NCBI GenBank assembly: GCA_016647705.1
Contig: CM028333.1
Location: forward strand, 5,983,616-6,047,615
DNA: 64,000 nucleotides
DNA from: Eucommia ulmoides
Lineage: Eukaryota > Streptophyta > Magnoliopsida > Garryales > Eucommiaceae
Direction: 5' to 3'
Shown here: positions 10,159 through 22,249 of the stretch, in pieces
Position numbering within the stretch: the first letter of the stretch is position 1
How the letters are laid out: each line of letters opens with the position of its first letter
The notes under the pieces: generated by a model
Seen by the model: the letters and a program-made list of their open reading frames with translations, nothing else
The model's database searches: none
What the model was told of the DNA's origin: nothing
Program-made: the position numbers and the translations under genes

Positions 10159-11483
10159 AGGGGCACATACCGGTAGCTCCCATTTTACAATTGTGCATAC
10201 CAATCCAACCTAATGCCTTTTTTTTTGGACTTTTAACACCTTTTGTGCAATTACTGACCGTAATACCCCTGCAACATGCCAAATATGGGATGTTTTATGA
10301 CCCATGTTTGTGGTGCATTTAAAAGCCCACACACAGCTATCCCGCAAAAAATGGGGCATATTGCTTGGCCATCTTCGGAACAAAAACCTGGATGTACTCT
10401 GCTTTTATGATGTCGAAAAATGAAAATTTTTGCATCATATTAATCATAAAAAATCATCTTTCTATAGATATGCTATTAATGTTTTTTGGCCGAAGAAATT
10501 GTTTTCATGTGGGTGTTACATTCCACACTCAAAGGTGTGTTGAATGTAACATCAACGGCCGTATGTTCGGGAGTCCGTGTTGTCATACGTTCGCGAATCA
10601 CCTGATCGTTGCCCATGTGCCGCCTCAATCAAATCACCCGTACTCCATGCGACGTGTATGTGACCATTTTTGGTAGTGGCGCGGTTTTCATTTGGAGCCT
10701 TTTCGTGTTCCATTCTCATCCAAAAACCCTAGAATCACACTCTCTTTCCATATCTTCTCCACGATTTCATCATTTGACTACCCTAAAAACTCCGTCGTCC
10801 CAAAAAAATAGTGACTACTCGATGAAAGATGCAGACCATGAACCCTAATACTGCTGCTACCTCAGTGAACCTCACAGAATCAGGTAAGTTTTCTCATTTG
10901 TGGAATGTTTACTTCGTGATTGGCTCTGTGCACAATGAAGCACTATTTTCTGCGTCTTTCTGTTTGTTTGATACTAAGAGACTTGGCATGCATGAAGTGT
11001 AACGCACCGAAACTTTAAAAAAAATGACCTGTGTACAATATTGTTTGCTCTGTTTCTTTATGTTTACCTGTTTTTAGTCCCGTTCTGTTTTTGTGCTTTG
11101 ATTGTGCTTCCTGTCGTTGTAAATGCATGTGTTTCTGTTTTGGGTTTTTTTGTTATTTACGCATTCTATCACTTGTGTTTGATGATTTTATGTGTATTAT
11201 TTTATGTTTACAACATTGTTGCGCTCTGTTTTGTTGTGGCTGCATGTTTATGGGCCCGTTTTGTTTTTTGTGCTATGGTTGTGCTTCGAATCCTTGTAAA
11301 TGCATCTATTTTCTGTGTATTATTTATGTTTAAACTTTTAATCGCTTGTGTTCTGGTATGTTCTGTGTATTATTTCTATTTATATCAGTTGCGCTATGTT
11401 TCCCTATGCTTAAAAGGGGTTTTAATCCTTATGTTTCTTGTATGTCATCTGACCATAATGTTAAACAAAAATGCATATGTGTG

Positions 11484-11706
11484 TTGAATGTAATACTGTC
11501 ATTATGTTGAATGTAACATTGTGTTGAATGTAACACTGTCAGTAAATTGAATGTGACATTGTGTTGAATGTAACACTATCATCCAACCATAATGTTAAAC
11601 AAATTGCAAACATATGTTGAATGTAACATTGTCGTTATGTTTGAATGTAACATTGGTGTTATATTGTTGAATGTAACACTGTCATTGTGTTGAATGTAAC
11701 ATTGTT
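11484..11706 (+). repeat. TGTTGAATGTAACA motif array 1
   Basis: About nine copies of GTTGAATGTAACA(T/C)T, all in the plus orientation, are spaced 18-50 bp apart in intron 1 of the protease gene. Linkers repeat TTGTGTTG and CTGTCAT. Two more copies, in opposite orientations, lie at 10518 and 10541, before the gene starts. Confidence 0.9.
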
Positions 11707-12610
11707 GTTATTTTTTTGATTCCAAAAAGAATAGATCCATGTTTTAATTTAGAAGTATGTTCAAGTCATGTTGAGTGCAAACACTGTCTTGATCTTAATT
11801 TGTGTTTTAAGATGAAACAGTTTTCATCGAATACACACAACCCGCTGCGCCGACCAATGTCTCTGACATTTCCACTGTGCCATCATGCAGTTCCTTTGAC
11901 ACAGAAGCACCCGTTTCATCACCGTCTAGACCTGCGGATTCGCTCACATTGGATAACCCGAGAGCTAAATACAGGGAAAATCTATCACAGTTTTGCTCTC
12001 TTGTTTCCATTGTTTGCCTCCGCGATTCACATACTGAACTACTTAGACGGACACTATTTTGGAACACAATGTCAGCGCTCTTCCCTGGTTGCTCGGCGAA
12101 TCTGGCTTTTAACAAAATAGATAGCTTGTGCGCGAACATCATAATTACATACCAACCGCATCGTAAAGCCTTCAAAATCGGGCTCAAATTAGTGTTGCTC
12201 ATGCCCGATGACGTCCAACTGATATTTGGCTTTACATCTGGTAACAAACCAATACCAGGACGGTATGCCAAGAAGGCTGAATGCTCATTTATCCGTCGTT
12301 GGTATTTGAAGACTAACCGATTGAGTGTCATTCAGATCAAGAACATGCTGATAGGGATTGTGGATAGTGATGCTGAGGATGATGTTGAGGATGTTGTGTG
12401 ATTACTCTGTCTGCATCTTATTGCAACATGTTTTTTTGCAAACAAGGGGTAATCGTGTAGTCTTTCTGATATAAAACTCGTTGAGGATTTGAATGCGCTT
12501 TCATCCTATAATTGGGCTGAGTGCGTGCACTCAAACTTAATGTCTTCGATAGAGGATGGGTACCAGACGTCGTCGTCGGTCATTGGTTGTGTTATCGCAC
12601 TACAGGTTAT

Positions 12611-12611
<1 letters not shown>

Positions 12612-12657
<46 letters not shown>
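12612..12657. repeat. Poly-T tract of 46 bp
   Basis: An uninterrupted T run lies in intron 3 of the protease gene, directly after the donor site. It could be the remnant tail of a retrocopy on the minus strand, but no body is visible. Its length is liable to sequencing error. Confidence 0.85.
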
Positions 12658-12661
<4 letters not shown>

Positions 12662-12904
12662 ATCTAACTTATTAAAAACTGTCAATTTTTGTTGTTGTCC
12701 CTTGTTTTGTTTCTTAAAATCAGTTTTGGCTGTGCGATCACACTAACATTATTCGTGTTGTTCCCGAGCGCGAGACATTTATACCACGATGGGGAAAGTG
12801 GAATATGATTGAATTGATGACTGTTGCATCTGGACTGCGATTGTGTGACCTTGGTGAAAACTAGGTATGTTGTGCGACCTTGGTGAAAAACGATACATTT
12901 CGTT

Positions 12905-15900
12905 GTTGAAATGTAACATGAATATGTCTTTTGGATGTTACCTTCAACATTCCATATGCTCCCAATGTGATGTCTGTGTACAACCCACTGTTTTGACTGT
13001 TCGTGATGAATGTAACATGGCTCTGTCCCTGAGTGTTACATTCAACATTAATGTTACATTCAAACATTCAAAAAGAGTGGACTGTACACATGTACATACA
13101 ACACACGGGGTGCCTGTGCATGTTGAAAGTAACATGGATCTGTCCCTGGATGTTCCATTCAATATTATTGTATGAGTTTTTGTAAGACCCAGATTTTAGC
13201 ACATACGTCATTCTAGTTGCATTTTAGAGTAATTGGAAAATACGGGGTAAAATTTTGCTAATTCATATCCAAATTAAAAGTTTATGGGTCAAATTATAAA
13301 TTTAAAAACATTTATTCTAGACTTGGGATGCAAATTGTCAATTAAAATTTAAAATTTAAAATGTTAGGGGTGAAATTACAATTTAAGAAAATCCAAAAAG
13401 GTTGAATTGGACTAAAATAAGGATTTAAAGAAATTAGGGGCGGGGGAAAGAGTAATTAAAATAAAAGTTTATCATATATATATATATATCATATATATGC
13501 ACATGTGGGTGTGTGACAAGAGACCGCCGACGACAGAGAGGAGAGAAAGTGGGAGGCGACGTAGCAAGCTAGGATGAATTGAAACCACTTGAATCATGCA
13601 TATAAAAGGGATCCATGCAAGATTTTCATAATCCAAAATCCCAGAGAAGAAGAAATCATTTAGAATTCTAGAGAGAGAGAGGGGATCGGAGGGAGGTCGC
13701 CGGAGCTGTTCATGATCGTCGACGATGGTGGGTTCTTCGGCGTGAGTATGGGTGTTGGTCATTGATCATCCAGCGATCGTGGATTGGTTGTGTCGTCACC
13801 GTTTTGCTCGACGGTGTGGGGGTGTTGGCCGTCGTTGGTAAGTGTGTGTGTATGTGTTTGTGATTTTTGCGTCAGACAGTGTGTGTGCGTGTGTGCGAGA
13901 TCATGTGTGTGTGTGTATTCAGACGAATGCTTGTGTGTGGCATTATGTATGTGGGTTTTGTGTGTTCATTCGCGTGGGTGTGATCAGTCGCGGATCGTTC
14001 GGCGTGCATGTGGGTGGGTGATTGTCGTTGGTGGTCCGGAGGTGCGCGTGAGCATTTGGTAGTTGTGTGCATGTGAGTTGTTATCAATTTCATGTGTGCA
14101 TGTGTAATCGTCATGTGTGTGTGATTGTCATAGGGGGTGTGGGAATGGCCGGAGCTGGCAAGAGAGAGAGAGAGATGGGCTATCTGAATGCAAACAGGGA
14201 GCAGGACGAAGAAGACGACCCTCGCCAGGCGATGAGGCGTTCGCCTCGGCGATGGAGGGTCAGTGCGCCAAAACAGAGTGAAAAAAGGAAAGTTTGCCGA
14301 GGCGGTGGAGGGTTAGTAAGCAAATTAAAGAAAGAAAGAGCGTGTCGCCGCGGGGGTAAGCCAGAATCAGAAAAACAGTGAAACTTCAACCATTTGAAAA
14401 AAGATAAAATTTCGACCGATTTTAATTTTGTTAAATTTAACTATTGACATCAAAATTTCGTAACCGGGATAATAAATCTCGTGACCATTCATATTTATAA
14501 ATTGTGTATAGTAATTTTTAAAGGACCAAAAAAATTAACCAAATAATAATTTTTCATAATAAAATGTGGAGAATGGGAAATTGGTGAAATATAGGGCCTG
14601 CAATGCATGATTAGGTTATGTTGAATAAAATATTAATTTAGGCCCTATCACTATTAGGTTCGCAGGCACCGGCATACCAATAGAGTGTGGTTAGTAGTAA
14701 TTTTGCGGAGCGGATATCGAGGTAAGCGTACTGTCTTCTACGTAAATTACAAATTGTATTTTCGTATATATTATGGAAAATGTGTTTATTTAAAAATTGG
14801 ACGAATTTACAACTTATATGGATCAAGCGGTTTTAGGTGTTTGTGGAAAAATGATTTGTGGATTACGTTGGTTTTAAAAGGGTGAAAAATGATTTGTTGA
14901 ATCTAGTTGGTTTCTAAAAGGGTGAAAAATGATTGTGGACCGAGCCGTTTGTTTTTTAGGTGGAAATTGGTGTTTGGTCCGATTATGCCATAGTATTTCT
15001 TCCCATAAGGGATGTGAATTTTCTTCCCGTAAGGGATGTGGATATTTTTCCCGTAAGGGTTGTGGATTGACCCGTTAGGAAGTGCAAACCCTGTGGGTGG
15101 TATGGTACCGTTGCAACTCTCGATCGTAAGGTTAAAACGATCCTATGACTAGTCGGAGGGTGGTGTGGTGTTTTGTCGTGTACGGTGAACCAGTTGGATA
15201 AATTTATATATATTACTTTATACTGGATTGGTGTATCTATTAGTTTAGTTGCTTTACACTATTTGGTTAGATATAGTATTCTGGTGGATTTTCACTACTT
15301 GGTTGGAATGTTATAAATCTATGGGTTTATTTCTGTGGTGACAGGAAAACGGAGTTTTTCAGGTGGTATATGATTTTTGTATTATTATTTGAAATGTGGT
15401 ATTTAAATTATTATTATACTTGATCCATATACAAAAAAAAAATGTTTTTTATTATAAAGACAGTACACCGATAAAATTTTTAGTTTCAGGTACAGCGGCT
15501 AGGAATCGGTTCCCTACTGGCACTAGATAGAGTCCTGCTGTAGCGTTGTTTTGGAAGTAGGCTGTCTGAGGCGAACTCGTGGGAGGTTCAGCATTATTAT
15601 TATTTCGTTGTACTATTTTTGTTGTATATATATTTAGGGATGGATGTGTCCCAGTCTGAGAGGATATATATGGTTGTGTGCCTGTATATGTATATATATG
15701 TCGTGGGTTCTAGTTGGTTGGTTGTTCAAGGGAGGTCATGTCGACGTCACGCCGGCCCAGGGGTGATGGGTGTCCGGGGTGGGGTGTGACAGTTTTTGTG
15801 CATACCCCATGATTTGACTGTCTTTTGGATGTTACATTCAACATTCCTTGTGTTCCCAATGTGATGTCTATATACAACCTGCTGTTTTGACTGTTCGTAA

Positions 15901-16165
15901 TGAATGTAACATGGCTCTGTCACTGAGTGTTACATTCAACATTCATGTTGCATTCAACATTCAAAGAGGAGTGAATTGTACACATGTACATACAGACACG
16001 GTTTGACTGCGCATGTTGAATGTAACATGGATCTGTCCTTGTATGTTCCATTCAACATTATGTGTGTGAGTTTTTGTGCATACCCCATGATTTGACTGTG
16101 TGTATTGAAAACCAGGTATGTTGTGCGTGATTCTAATACATTTCGTTGTGTGTTGAATGTAATGG
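12905..16165. repeat. TGTTGAATGTAACA array 2, with a duplicated 300-bp unit, split by a solo LTR
   Basis: Before the LTR (12905-13180) and after it (15797-16165) lie two copies of one unit of about 300 bp. Shared order: GGATGTTAC.TTCAACATTCC, CAATGTGATGTCT, ACTGTTTTGACTGTTCGT, GAATGTAACATGGCTCTGTC, TGTTACATTCAACATT, TACACATGTACATAC, AACATGGATCTGTCC. The second copy also contains GAAAACCAGGTATGTTGTGCG (about 16107), a duplicate of the exon 4/intron 4 border, so the duplication included a splice donor. Motif copies occur in both orientations, giving paired inverted sites. Confidence 0.85.
13181..15791 (+). mobile_element. Solo LTR, Ty3 Tekay-like, with target duplication GTTTT
   Basis: The element begins TGTAAGACCC, ends GGGGTGTGACA and is flanked on both sides by GTTTT (13176-13180 and 15792-15796), a perfect 5-bp target duplication. 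No internal coding region is present, so this is a solo LTR of 2611 bp left by recombination between two LTRs. The end TGTCGACGTCACGC.GGCC and the middle ATGGTA(C)GGTACCGTTG and GACTAG(T/C)C segments match the LTR at 38725-41265, so the two are one family. It contains GT-rich microsatellite (13840-14110) and GGCGATG/GGCGGTGG words at about 14220-14312. Open frames inside it are spurious. Confidence 0.88.
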
Positions 16166-17339
16166 CCACGCTGTTTTATTGATTAATGTCATATTTTCAG
16201 GTCAACGAAGGTCAGCTAGTTGAGACACTAGCTGAAATACAAGTCGGTGTCATGTTGCCAGTGCATGGTGATACTACGGAGTCCGGTACCAAAACAAAGG
16301 GCAAGGGAAAAGTCACCTCGTCAAGCGAATTTCCATCTTTTGACTTGTGTATATCACAAACGTTTAACGAGGAGGTTGCTGACTTTTGTGGCGGTTCACA
16401 GAACTTAACTGAGCTCGTTGATTGAAATCGCCAACTGACGTCTAAGGTAGATGCGTTGAGGGAGTCTTGAAGATGTCTAAGATTAAGGAAGGCAGCAAGG
16501 ATTGAAAAGCTAAGAGCAACGGTACGAGAGTTGAAGGAGAAAATACAACAATTGCACGGAAGCCTCATCGAGTCAGAGGTGCATGTGATTACACAGAATG
16601 AACGCCATGAATCTGAAAAGAAGATTATTGAAGAAGAATTGGTTGAGGTTATTGTTCATTCTGTAACCCAATTAGTCGAGTAGAAGCGAAAACATGAAGA
16701 GAACATTGTTGGTGTGTCCGAATTCTATCAAATGGAACCGGGGATATGAATCGTGTTATTGGCCAGCAGGCTGCAGAGATTGTACGTTAGGATAATCCAG
16801 TGACAGTCCACCCCCCGCGACGTGGTGCGCGAACGAGGAATCGACCACCAAAGCCCACTTCGCTCGCTAAAAATGTGAAGAAATGTGTGAGGACGCGGAG
16901 GACTGGAGATGACTCTGTCCATGAGTGCACTGTACCTGTTAGAAAACAGCGCCGATTGAAGCAAAAAAATAATAATCTTGTCAGAGATATGGTTGTTTAC
17001 ACAGGTGAGCCTTTCGTATCTGGTGCAGTTGCTGTTGAACCTCGTGTGTTACCTCCCCAAGATGGGCCTGTTGCTCGTCTATTGGTCCCAGCTGATTGGG
17101 AAAAGCTTGAGTTGATTATACGCACTGAAGGATCGTCGTAAGTATTTTATTTGTATTTGTATTCTTATTTGTACTTATACTGACATTATATATACCTCAA
17201 TCTGCAAACTTTGAAAATCCTGTAGTACGTACGTATGGGGCGATGAGTGGCCGGATGCTCAATTATCAATGCGTGACATTCTTAGGCTGTTATGGGAACA
17301 CCAGTTGACGAATTTTGTAAGTACACTTTTGTTCATCAT

Positions 17340-17595
17340 AAAAACATATTGTGTGTTACATTCCACATCTGTTGAATGTAACATAATATATTTTGTTGAA
17401 TGTAACATGCTCTTGTGTTTTGAAACTGTAGCATACACCTGTAAAATTGAATGTACCATTGTTTTTCATTCCACACCTGTTGAATGTAACATGCTCGTGT
17501 GTTTTGAAATTTAATAGAGCATGCACAATACATGTTACGTTCCACACGTGTTGAATGTAACATGTTATGAGATGTTGTTGATTGTAACATGCTGC
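17340..17595. repeat. TGTTGAATGTAACA motif array 3
   Basis: Intron 6 of the protease gene carries repeated pairs of GTGTTACATTCCACA and TGTTGAATGTAACAT facing each other, with a TGCTC(T/G)TGTGTTTTGAAA linker. The paired sites would form short hairpins. Confidence 0.88.
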
Positions 17596-18668
17596 TGTGT
17601 CCTGAGAATATGGCATGCACCTGTAGAATTGGATGTAACGTCTGTGTTAAGAACCCTCACAAATCCACTCATTCATTGTTGCGTCTTTGTTTGTTTTGTT
17701 TCGTGTAGGTTATCAATGCATATATGGAAATTATGTGGACCGAGCAGTGTAAGGTTGTCACTCGAGCAGTGTAAGGTTGTCACTTATCTGCCTGATCTAT
17801 CTAATTCCTCATTTTTTATAAACAGTGCATGTTGGGTGAGTGTCAGGGGACCTATACAATTTTTGTTAATGTGTTTTTACTCACTAATTTGTAACGCCAT
17901 GCTTACCTGCTGTTGTTTATGTTTTGTACCTTTTTTGTTCCATGCACTTACCAGACTTGGATCCGTCAAAATGTTTTTGATTGCCTTAACGATATTCTGG
18001 ATCCAAGTATAATACAAGCGTTTTCATCTAACGTCCGGTATATGCATTTTCCTCTACATAGTGAGGGGTTGGGCCCTGAATCAGGACACTGTACGCTTCT
18101 TGTATGTGATAAACAAAAATCAACTTGGAATCATTATAATTCTATTGACCTGCAGCAGCTAGGATCAATTGACGTTTATTACGAGAATGCCAAAAAAGTT
18201 GTAAGTTTTGTTTCAATTTTTTTTTTGAGCGAAAAAATGCGAAAAAATATTCTTACCTTTGGTTTTAATTCTGACAGATTTTATACATCAACCTTTCAAA
18301 AAAAGCTAACCAACATAGGCTGAAGCGTGTGAAAATTTCCAATGTTGCTAAAGTACCTAATCAGGGGATGTCAATGTAAGTGCACCCCCTTTCCCTTCAA
18401 TCAATTGCGCTACCATGTCGTTTATTTATGTAATCGTATTATTGACTGTTGTTTCGAATTGTACGTATGCAGTGTTGACTGCGAGGTATGTGTGGTTTAC
18501 GTGATGAAGCAGCTATACAATGCACAACCGATCAATGTCGATTTGGGTCCTGAAGATTTTTGAATGGAGCGATCTGCACTTGTGCATACATTCCTTAATG
18601 ATCCACCCCGTTCTTGGACTCTCGACACAACTTTAGCGAGGGAACTTAATGAAAAAATATCGCAGTGA

Positions 18669-19939
18669 AAATACATGGTATCTTATTAACCCCCTGGCCT
18701 ACATTGATCCCCACTAAGAAAACTGTGTATAAGTGACAGTGTTTTATGCTTTTTTTTTTTTTGGTTTTCCTTATATGAAACAATTTAGCCTATTGTTTTT
18801 TGACATGTTTTTACGTACTGGTTTTGATCTTAAATTAACTAATGCATAAAGTCATGTAAAAGAAAACCCCGTTGTTGATATGATTGTCTGTTGTTTTTTG
18901 ACATGTTTTTACGTACTGGTTTTGACCTTCAATTAACTAATGCATAAAGTCATGTAAAAGAAAACCCCGTTGTTGATATGATTGTCTTGTCACCAAAGCA
19001 ATCTTGGAAACGTACTTTAGAAATGCACTTACGGTTAAAGGTATGTTGTGGTGTTTAACATACCAAGTGCTTACATTACTGGATGTGCCCACCAGCCATG
19101 TTGAATGTAACATGACCGTGTCTTTGGATGTTACATTCAATATTCCTTGCGTGCTTCCAATTTAATGTCTGTATACAACCCACTGTTTTTGGCTGTGTTC
19201 GTGTTGAATGTAACATGGCTCTGTGCCTGAATGTTACATTCAACATTCATGTGTGACGTACCCTCCCCATGATTTTTCGTGGGACTGTAATATGGACCTT
19301 GCTGTGCATGTTGAATGTAACATGACTTTTGTCCCTGGATGTTACATTCAACATTTTGTGTGTATGCGTTTTTGTGCATACCCCATGTTTTGACTATGTG
19401 TGTTGGATGTAATATGGCTTGCCAATATTACGTTCAACTTTCCTTTTGTGTGTGTAATGTCCACATGTACATAAAACTCTGTTTTTGCTATACGTGTTGA
19501 ACGTAGCATTGCTTTGTCCTTGGATGTTACATTTAATATTCCTTTCTGCGTGCGTGTTGTGCATGTATATGTAACCATTACAAACGGTGTGTTTAGCATA
19601 AACACAACTTTGCTGTTTTTGCACTCAACCTTTATTTTTGAGTGTTGGATGTAACATGAACATAAAAACATGGTTTGCTTTTGTGTGTTGAATGTAACAT
19701 TGCTTTGCCAAAAATGTTCCATGCAAAATCATTATTTATGATGTTAAAAAAAGATCTAACATGCACATAATAAACGGTTTACACACTTGCACTTTTTTTT
19801 CCTGACCGTGATATGAATAAATATTCCAATATAAACCTGTTGTATATAGCAAGGAAAAAAATGTAACTATGGAAAGGAAAAAAAATGTATTATCCATAAA
19901 AATGAAGACCCTATATGTTTTATCTTTGTTAATGGGAAT
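18669..19939. repeat. Spacer between the MULE genes, with motif array 4
   Basis: Two tandem copies of a roughly 120-bp segment (about 18782-18990, sharing TTTTTTGACATGTTTTTACG and AAGTCATGTAAAAGAAAACC) are followed at 19100-19720 by about a dozen motif copies in both orientations and a third copy of the 300-bp unit (19110-19390: CTTTGGATGTTACATTCAA, TGTATACAACCCACTG, AACATGGCTCTGTGCCTG). No gene is present. Confidence 0.8.
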
Positions 19940-22249
19940 CTACAAGAAGTAGATTTTATTTTGGTACGAATGAACAAAAAAATCAAAGTCTCTATCTTCC
20001 CCCCTTTCGGGCGGTACTTTGCATGATTTCCTATTGTGTCTCCCCATTTGACCACATCGACCACATAGCCTTTATTTTACCTCTCCACGGGATGCAATCC
20101 GAACTTTCCTTGGACGTCCCGGTTGTTTTCTTGATAAAGGGGGTAAGATAATTGCTTCACTCTTGACCGATATTGGTTGTTCCATCGTTGGTATTGCATA
20201 TATGCCTCTTGAATACGTGTCCCAATAAAACCAACTCCGAAAATAGTCCTCTATGTATCTGAATGTTGGCAGTCCACACTTGTTTATAGCAGCGAATGCA
20301 TGTGCGCATGGAAAACCTTTTATCTGCCACTATTGACATGAGTATGATCGTCTCTCGGTATCAACTAAGACAGAATGGGCTGAATGAACCTCAAACACTC
20401 TATTACCTGATGAACTAATGTTCCACGTTCGTCATTCGTTCAACAATTCACACATCTTATTCTCCCAATATGGCGTTATCTCACCTTGTAGCTTGTTTGC
20501 TTCGTCCCTCATCTCTTTCATTAAGTCCATCCACTTTATCCTTATCTTGTTAATCAGTAAAATTTTCAGGAGGTGGCGAAATTCACTTATCCAAGAATTA
20601 AAACACTCTGCCAGATTGGAAATCATTTTATCGTATCGTTTTCCTCAAAAAAACGCGTTACTGTATTTCATGGCTGACAATTCATGGATGAATCTCTGCA
20701 CTTTTATGCCCCCATCGTGCATTAGTTGATCGTATAGCAGTTTGCATTTTCGACGTGTGTGCGTATGCTAATCCGTTCAATTTTTGGATCATCGTTTCCT
20801 TGAATGTCGTACTTGTGTCGGTCATTGCAGCCATCAAATTCATTTTCAGATGATGCAAACAGTATCCATGATGGCAACGTGGGAACACGTTCTGTATCCC
20901 TTGCAAAATCCAATTGTGCCGGTCGAAAATGAATGTTATCACCATATCCGGCTCGACGATCTTCTTGATTTCTGATAAAATCCAATACAAATTATCATCG
21001 TTTTCTGCACCAACAATGGAGAACGTGACTAGGAACATCCCTGCATAAAACGATGTCCAGTGAAATAAATCCATGTTGAATGTCACAAACAAAATGTTGA
21101 ATGTAACATTGTTACATGTACAAAAAAGTTGAATGTAAAAATATTGTTATGTTTGAAAAAACATAGTTTATATACATACCTTGGTTCCTTTCCTTTGCTG
21201 CTAGTAAATTCCCTCTATACCTACCAGTCAAGAATGTGCTGTCGAGAAACAACATGGGACGACAAAAACGAAAACCACGTATGTACGCTTGGAACGCAAT
21301 GAATATTCTTTTGAAACGCTTTGTGTCCTCGTTATATTCTAGCGTGACATGACTACCATCTTAATTGATCGTATGACGACGAGTAGTCACCAAATACACT
21401 ATTCCTTGTTTTCTCTACCCCCATCCATGCATTCCGATACGATATATCTAGTCCATATTGTTTCCTAAAACTCTCAACGACATCTATTGGGCGAGTTTTT
21501 GGATTTGCACGCACCTCGTCAGCCAAACATGACGATATAATGTCTGAACTCAATCGTTTGCTCTTATTTGTCCGGAATGCAGCACCGCATGTGTGTTCCT
21601 TTACTAGACTGCGTATGTAGAATACGCCATTTTCTCTCCTCACGCGTCCATGGATAAACCACGGGTAATTTCTTTCCTCTCGCAATGCGCATGCAACCGT
21701 TACCCATATCTTGTCGTTTCTAAGGTACTGAAAATTAAACATCACTTCTACCACATATTTCTGCAATGCCATGCGAAAGTCACTTGTCCCCTCCCAGAAT
21801 TTTTGCCCTTACTTTTGTATGCCATCAACCCATTTTGCGGATAACAACGTTTTGTTGCTAGAAATTTGTAACATACCACCGTAACTGCCTATATAGTCCA
21901 TTTCAGCTTTGCTGTTGCCGCTGCTGCGATTGGTGACAGGAACTATCGCACATGATGATGCGCCTGTAGACCCACTTGAATCACTAGCTCGCCTTTCGAC
22001 ACACACTTCAATCAACTTGATCTTCATAATCCCCGCTAGGAAAAACATTTCCTCGTAATCGTTTTGGTCGTCTAGCATGCATTTTGGATGCCCCGGGAGT
22101 GAATATGAGAACTCAAACTTTCCGTTGCGTAATTCTTATCATTTGTCTTTAATTTTTTGACGCAACTCACCGATTTCACAATCATTCCCCATCCTCAACA
22201 CTATTGTCACATTCTTGTACTTGCACAGTAATGAGATTGATAACGTCAT
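19940..22249 (-). pseudogene. mudrA: MuDR-type MULE transposase, decayed
   Basis: Reading starts at ATG 22249 and stops at TAG 19942-19940. Parts in order: an N-terminal region with EIGELRQKIKDK and EMDYIGSYGGMLQISS; the zinc-binding/MuDR segment (EGTSDFRMALQKYVVEVMF, NDKIWVTVACALREERNYPW, KEHTC); ANPKTRPIDVVESFRKQYGL; LFLDSTFLTGRYRGNLLAA with the first catalytic Asp; after an intron (about 21181-21045), GMFLVTFSIVGAENDDNLYW, then ITFIFDRHNWILQGIQNVFP with the second Asp and HHGYCLHHLKMNL; NLAECFNSWI; a SWIM finger (SCQWQIKGFPCAHAFAA); and a CCHC knuckle (CGRCGQMGRHNRKSC). Breaks include two stops near 22148, TAA at about 21809, a frame change near 21355, another near 20740, a stop near 20655 and stops at about 20425 and 20070. 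The protein would bind the terminal repeats and cut the element out; this copy is inactive. Confidence 0.85.

Larger units (their letters stand above)
10829..18668 (+). pseudogene. Broken Ulp1/SENP-like cysteine protease gene of a MULE
   Basis: Exons read 10829-10883, 11821-about 12400, about 12450-12605, 12724-12864, 16201-17137, 17226-17316, 17709-17835, 17955-18200, 18278-18375 and 18473-18668, most with matching phases and GT-AG borders. The N-terminal part (exons 1-4) carries a plant-mobile-domain-like segment with LMPDDVQLIFGFTSGNKPI and, later, LNALSSYNWAECVHSNLM and FWLCDHTNIIRVVPERE. Exon 5 encodes charged coiled-coil and basic sequence. Exons 6-10 encode the C48 protease: GPESGHCTLLVCDKQ (catalytic His), WNHYNSID, PNQGMS (oxyanion Gln) and VDCEVCVVYVMKQL (catalytic Cys, with E where G is usual). 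Breaks: TAG at 12862-12864 beside the splice donor, TGA at about 16423 and 16468, TAG near 16681, a frame change near 16800, a 22-bp tandem duplication in exon 7 and TGA at 18561-18563. A solo LTR sits in intron 4. Such proteases cleave SUMO-like modifiers; this copy cannot make a full protein. Confidence 0.8.

Noticed and set aside
11031-11487. Cys/Phe/Val-rich 148-residue frame
   Set aside because: It lies in intron 1 of the MULE protease gene, in T-rich sequence with repeated words, and has no family features.
20418-21844. Plus-strand frames opposite the transposase
   Set aside because: They are shadows of the minus-strand MuDR domain, which carries the recognisable motifs.
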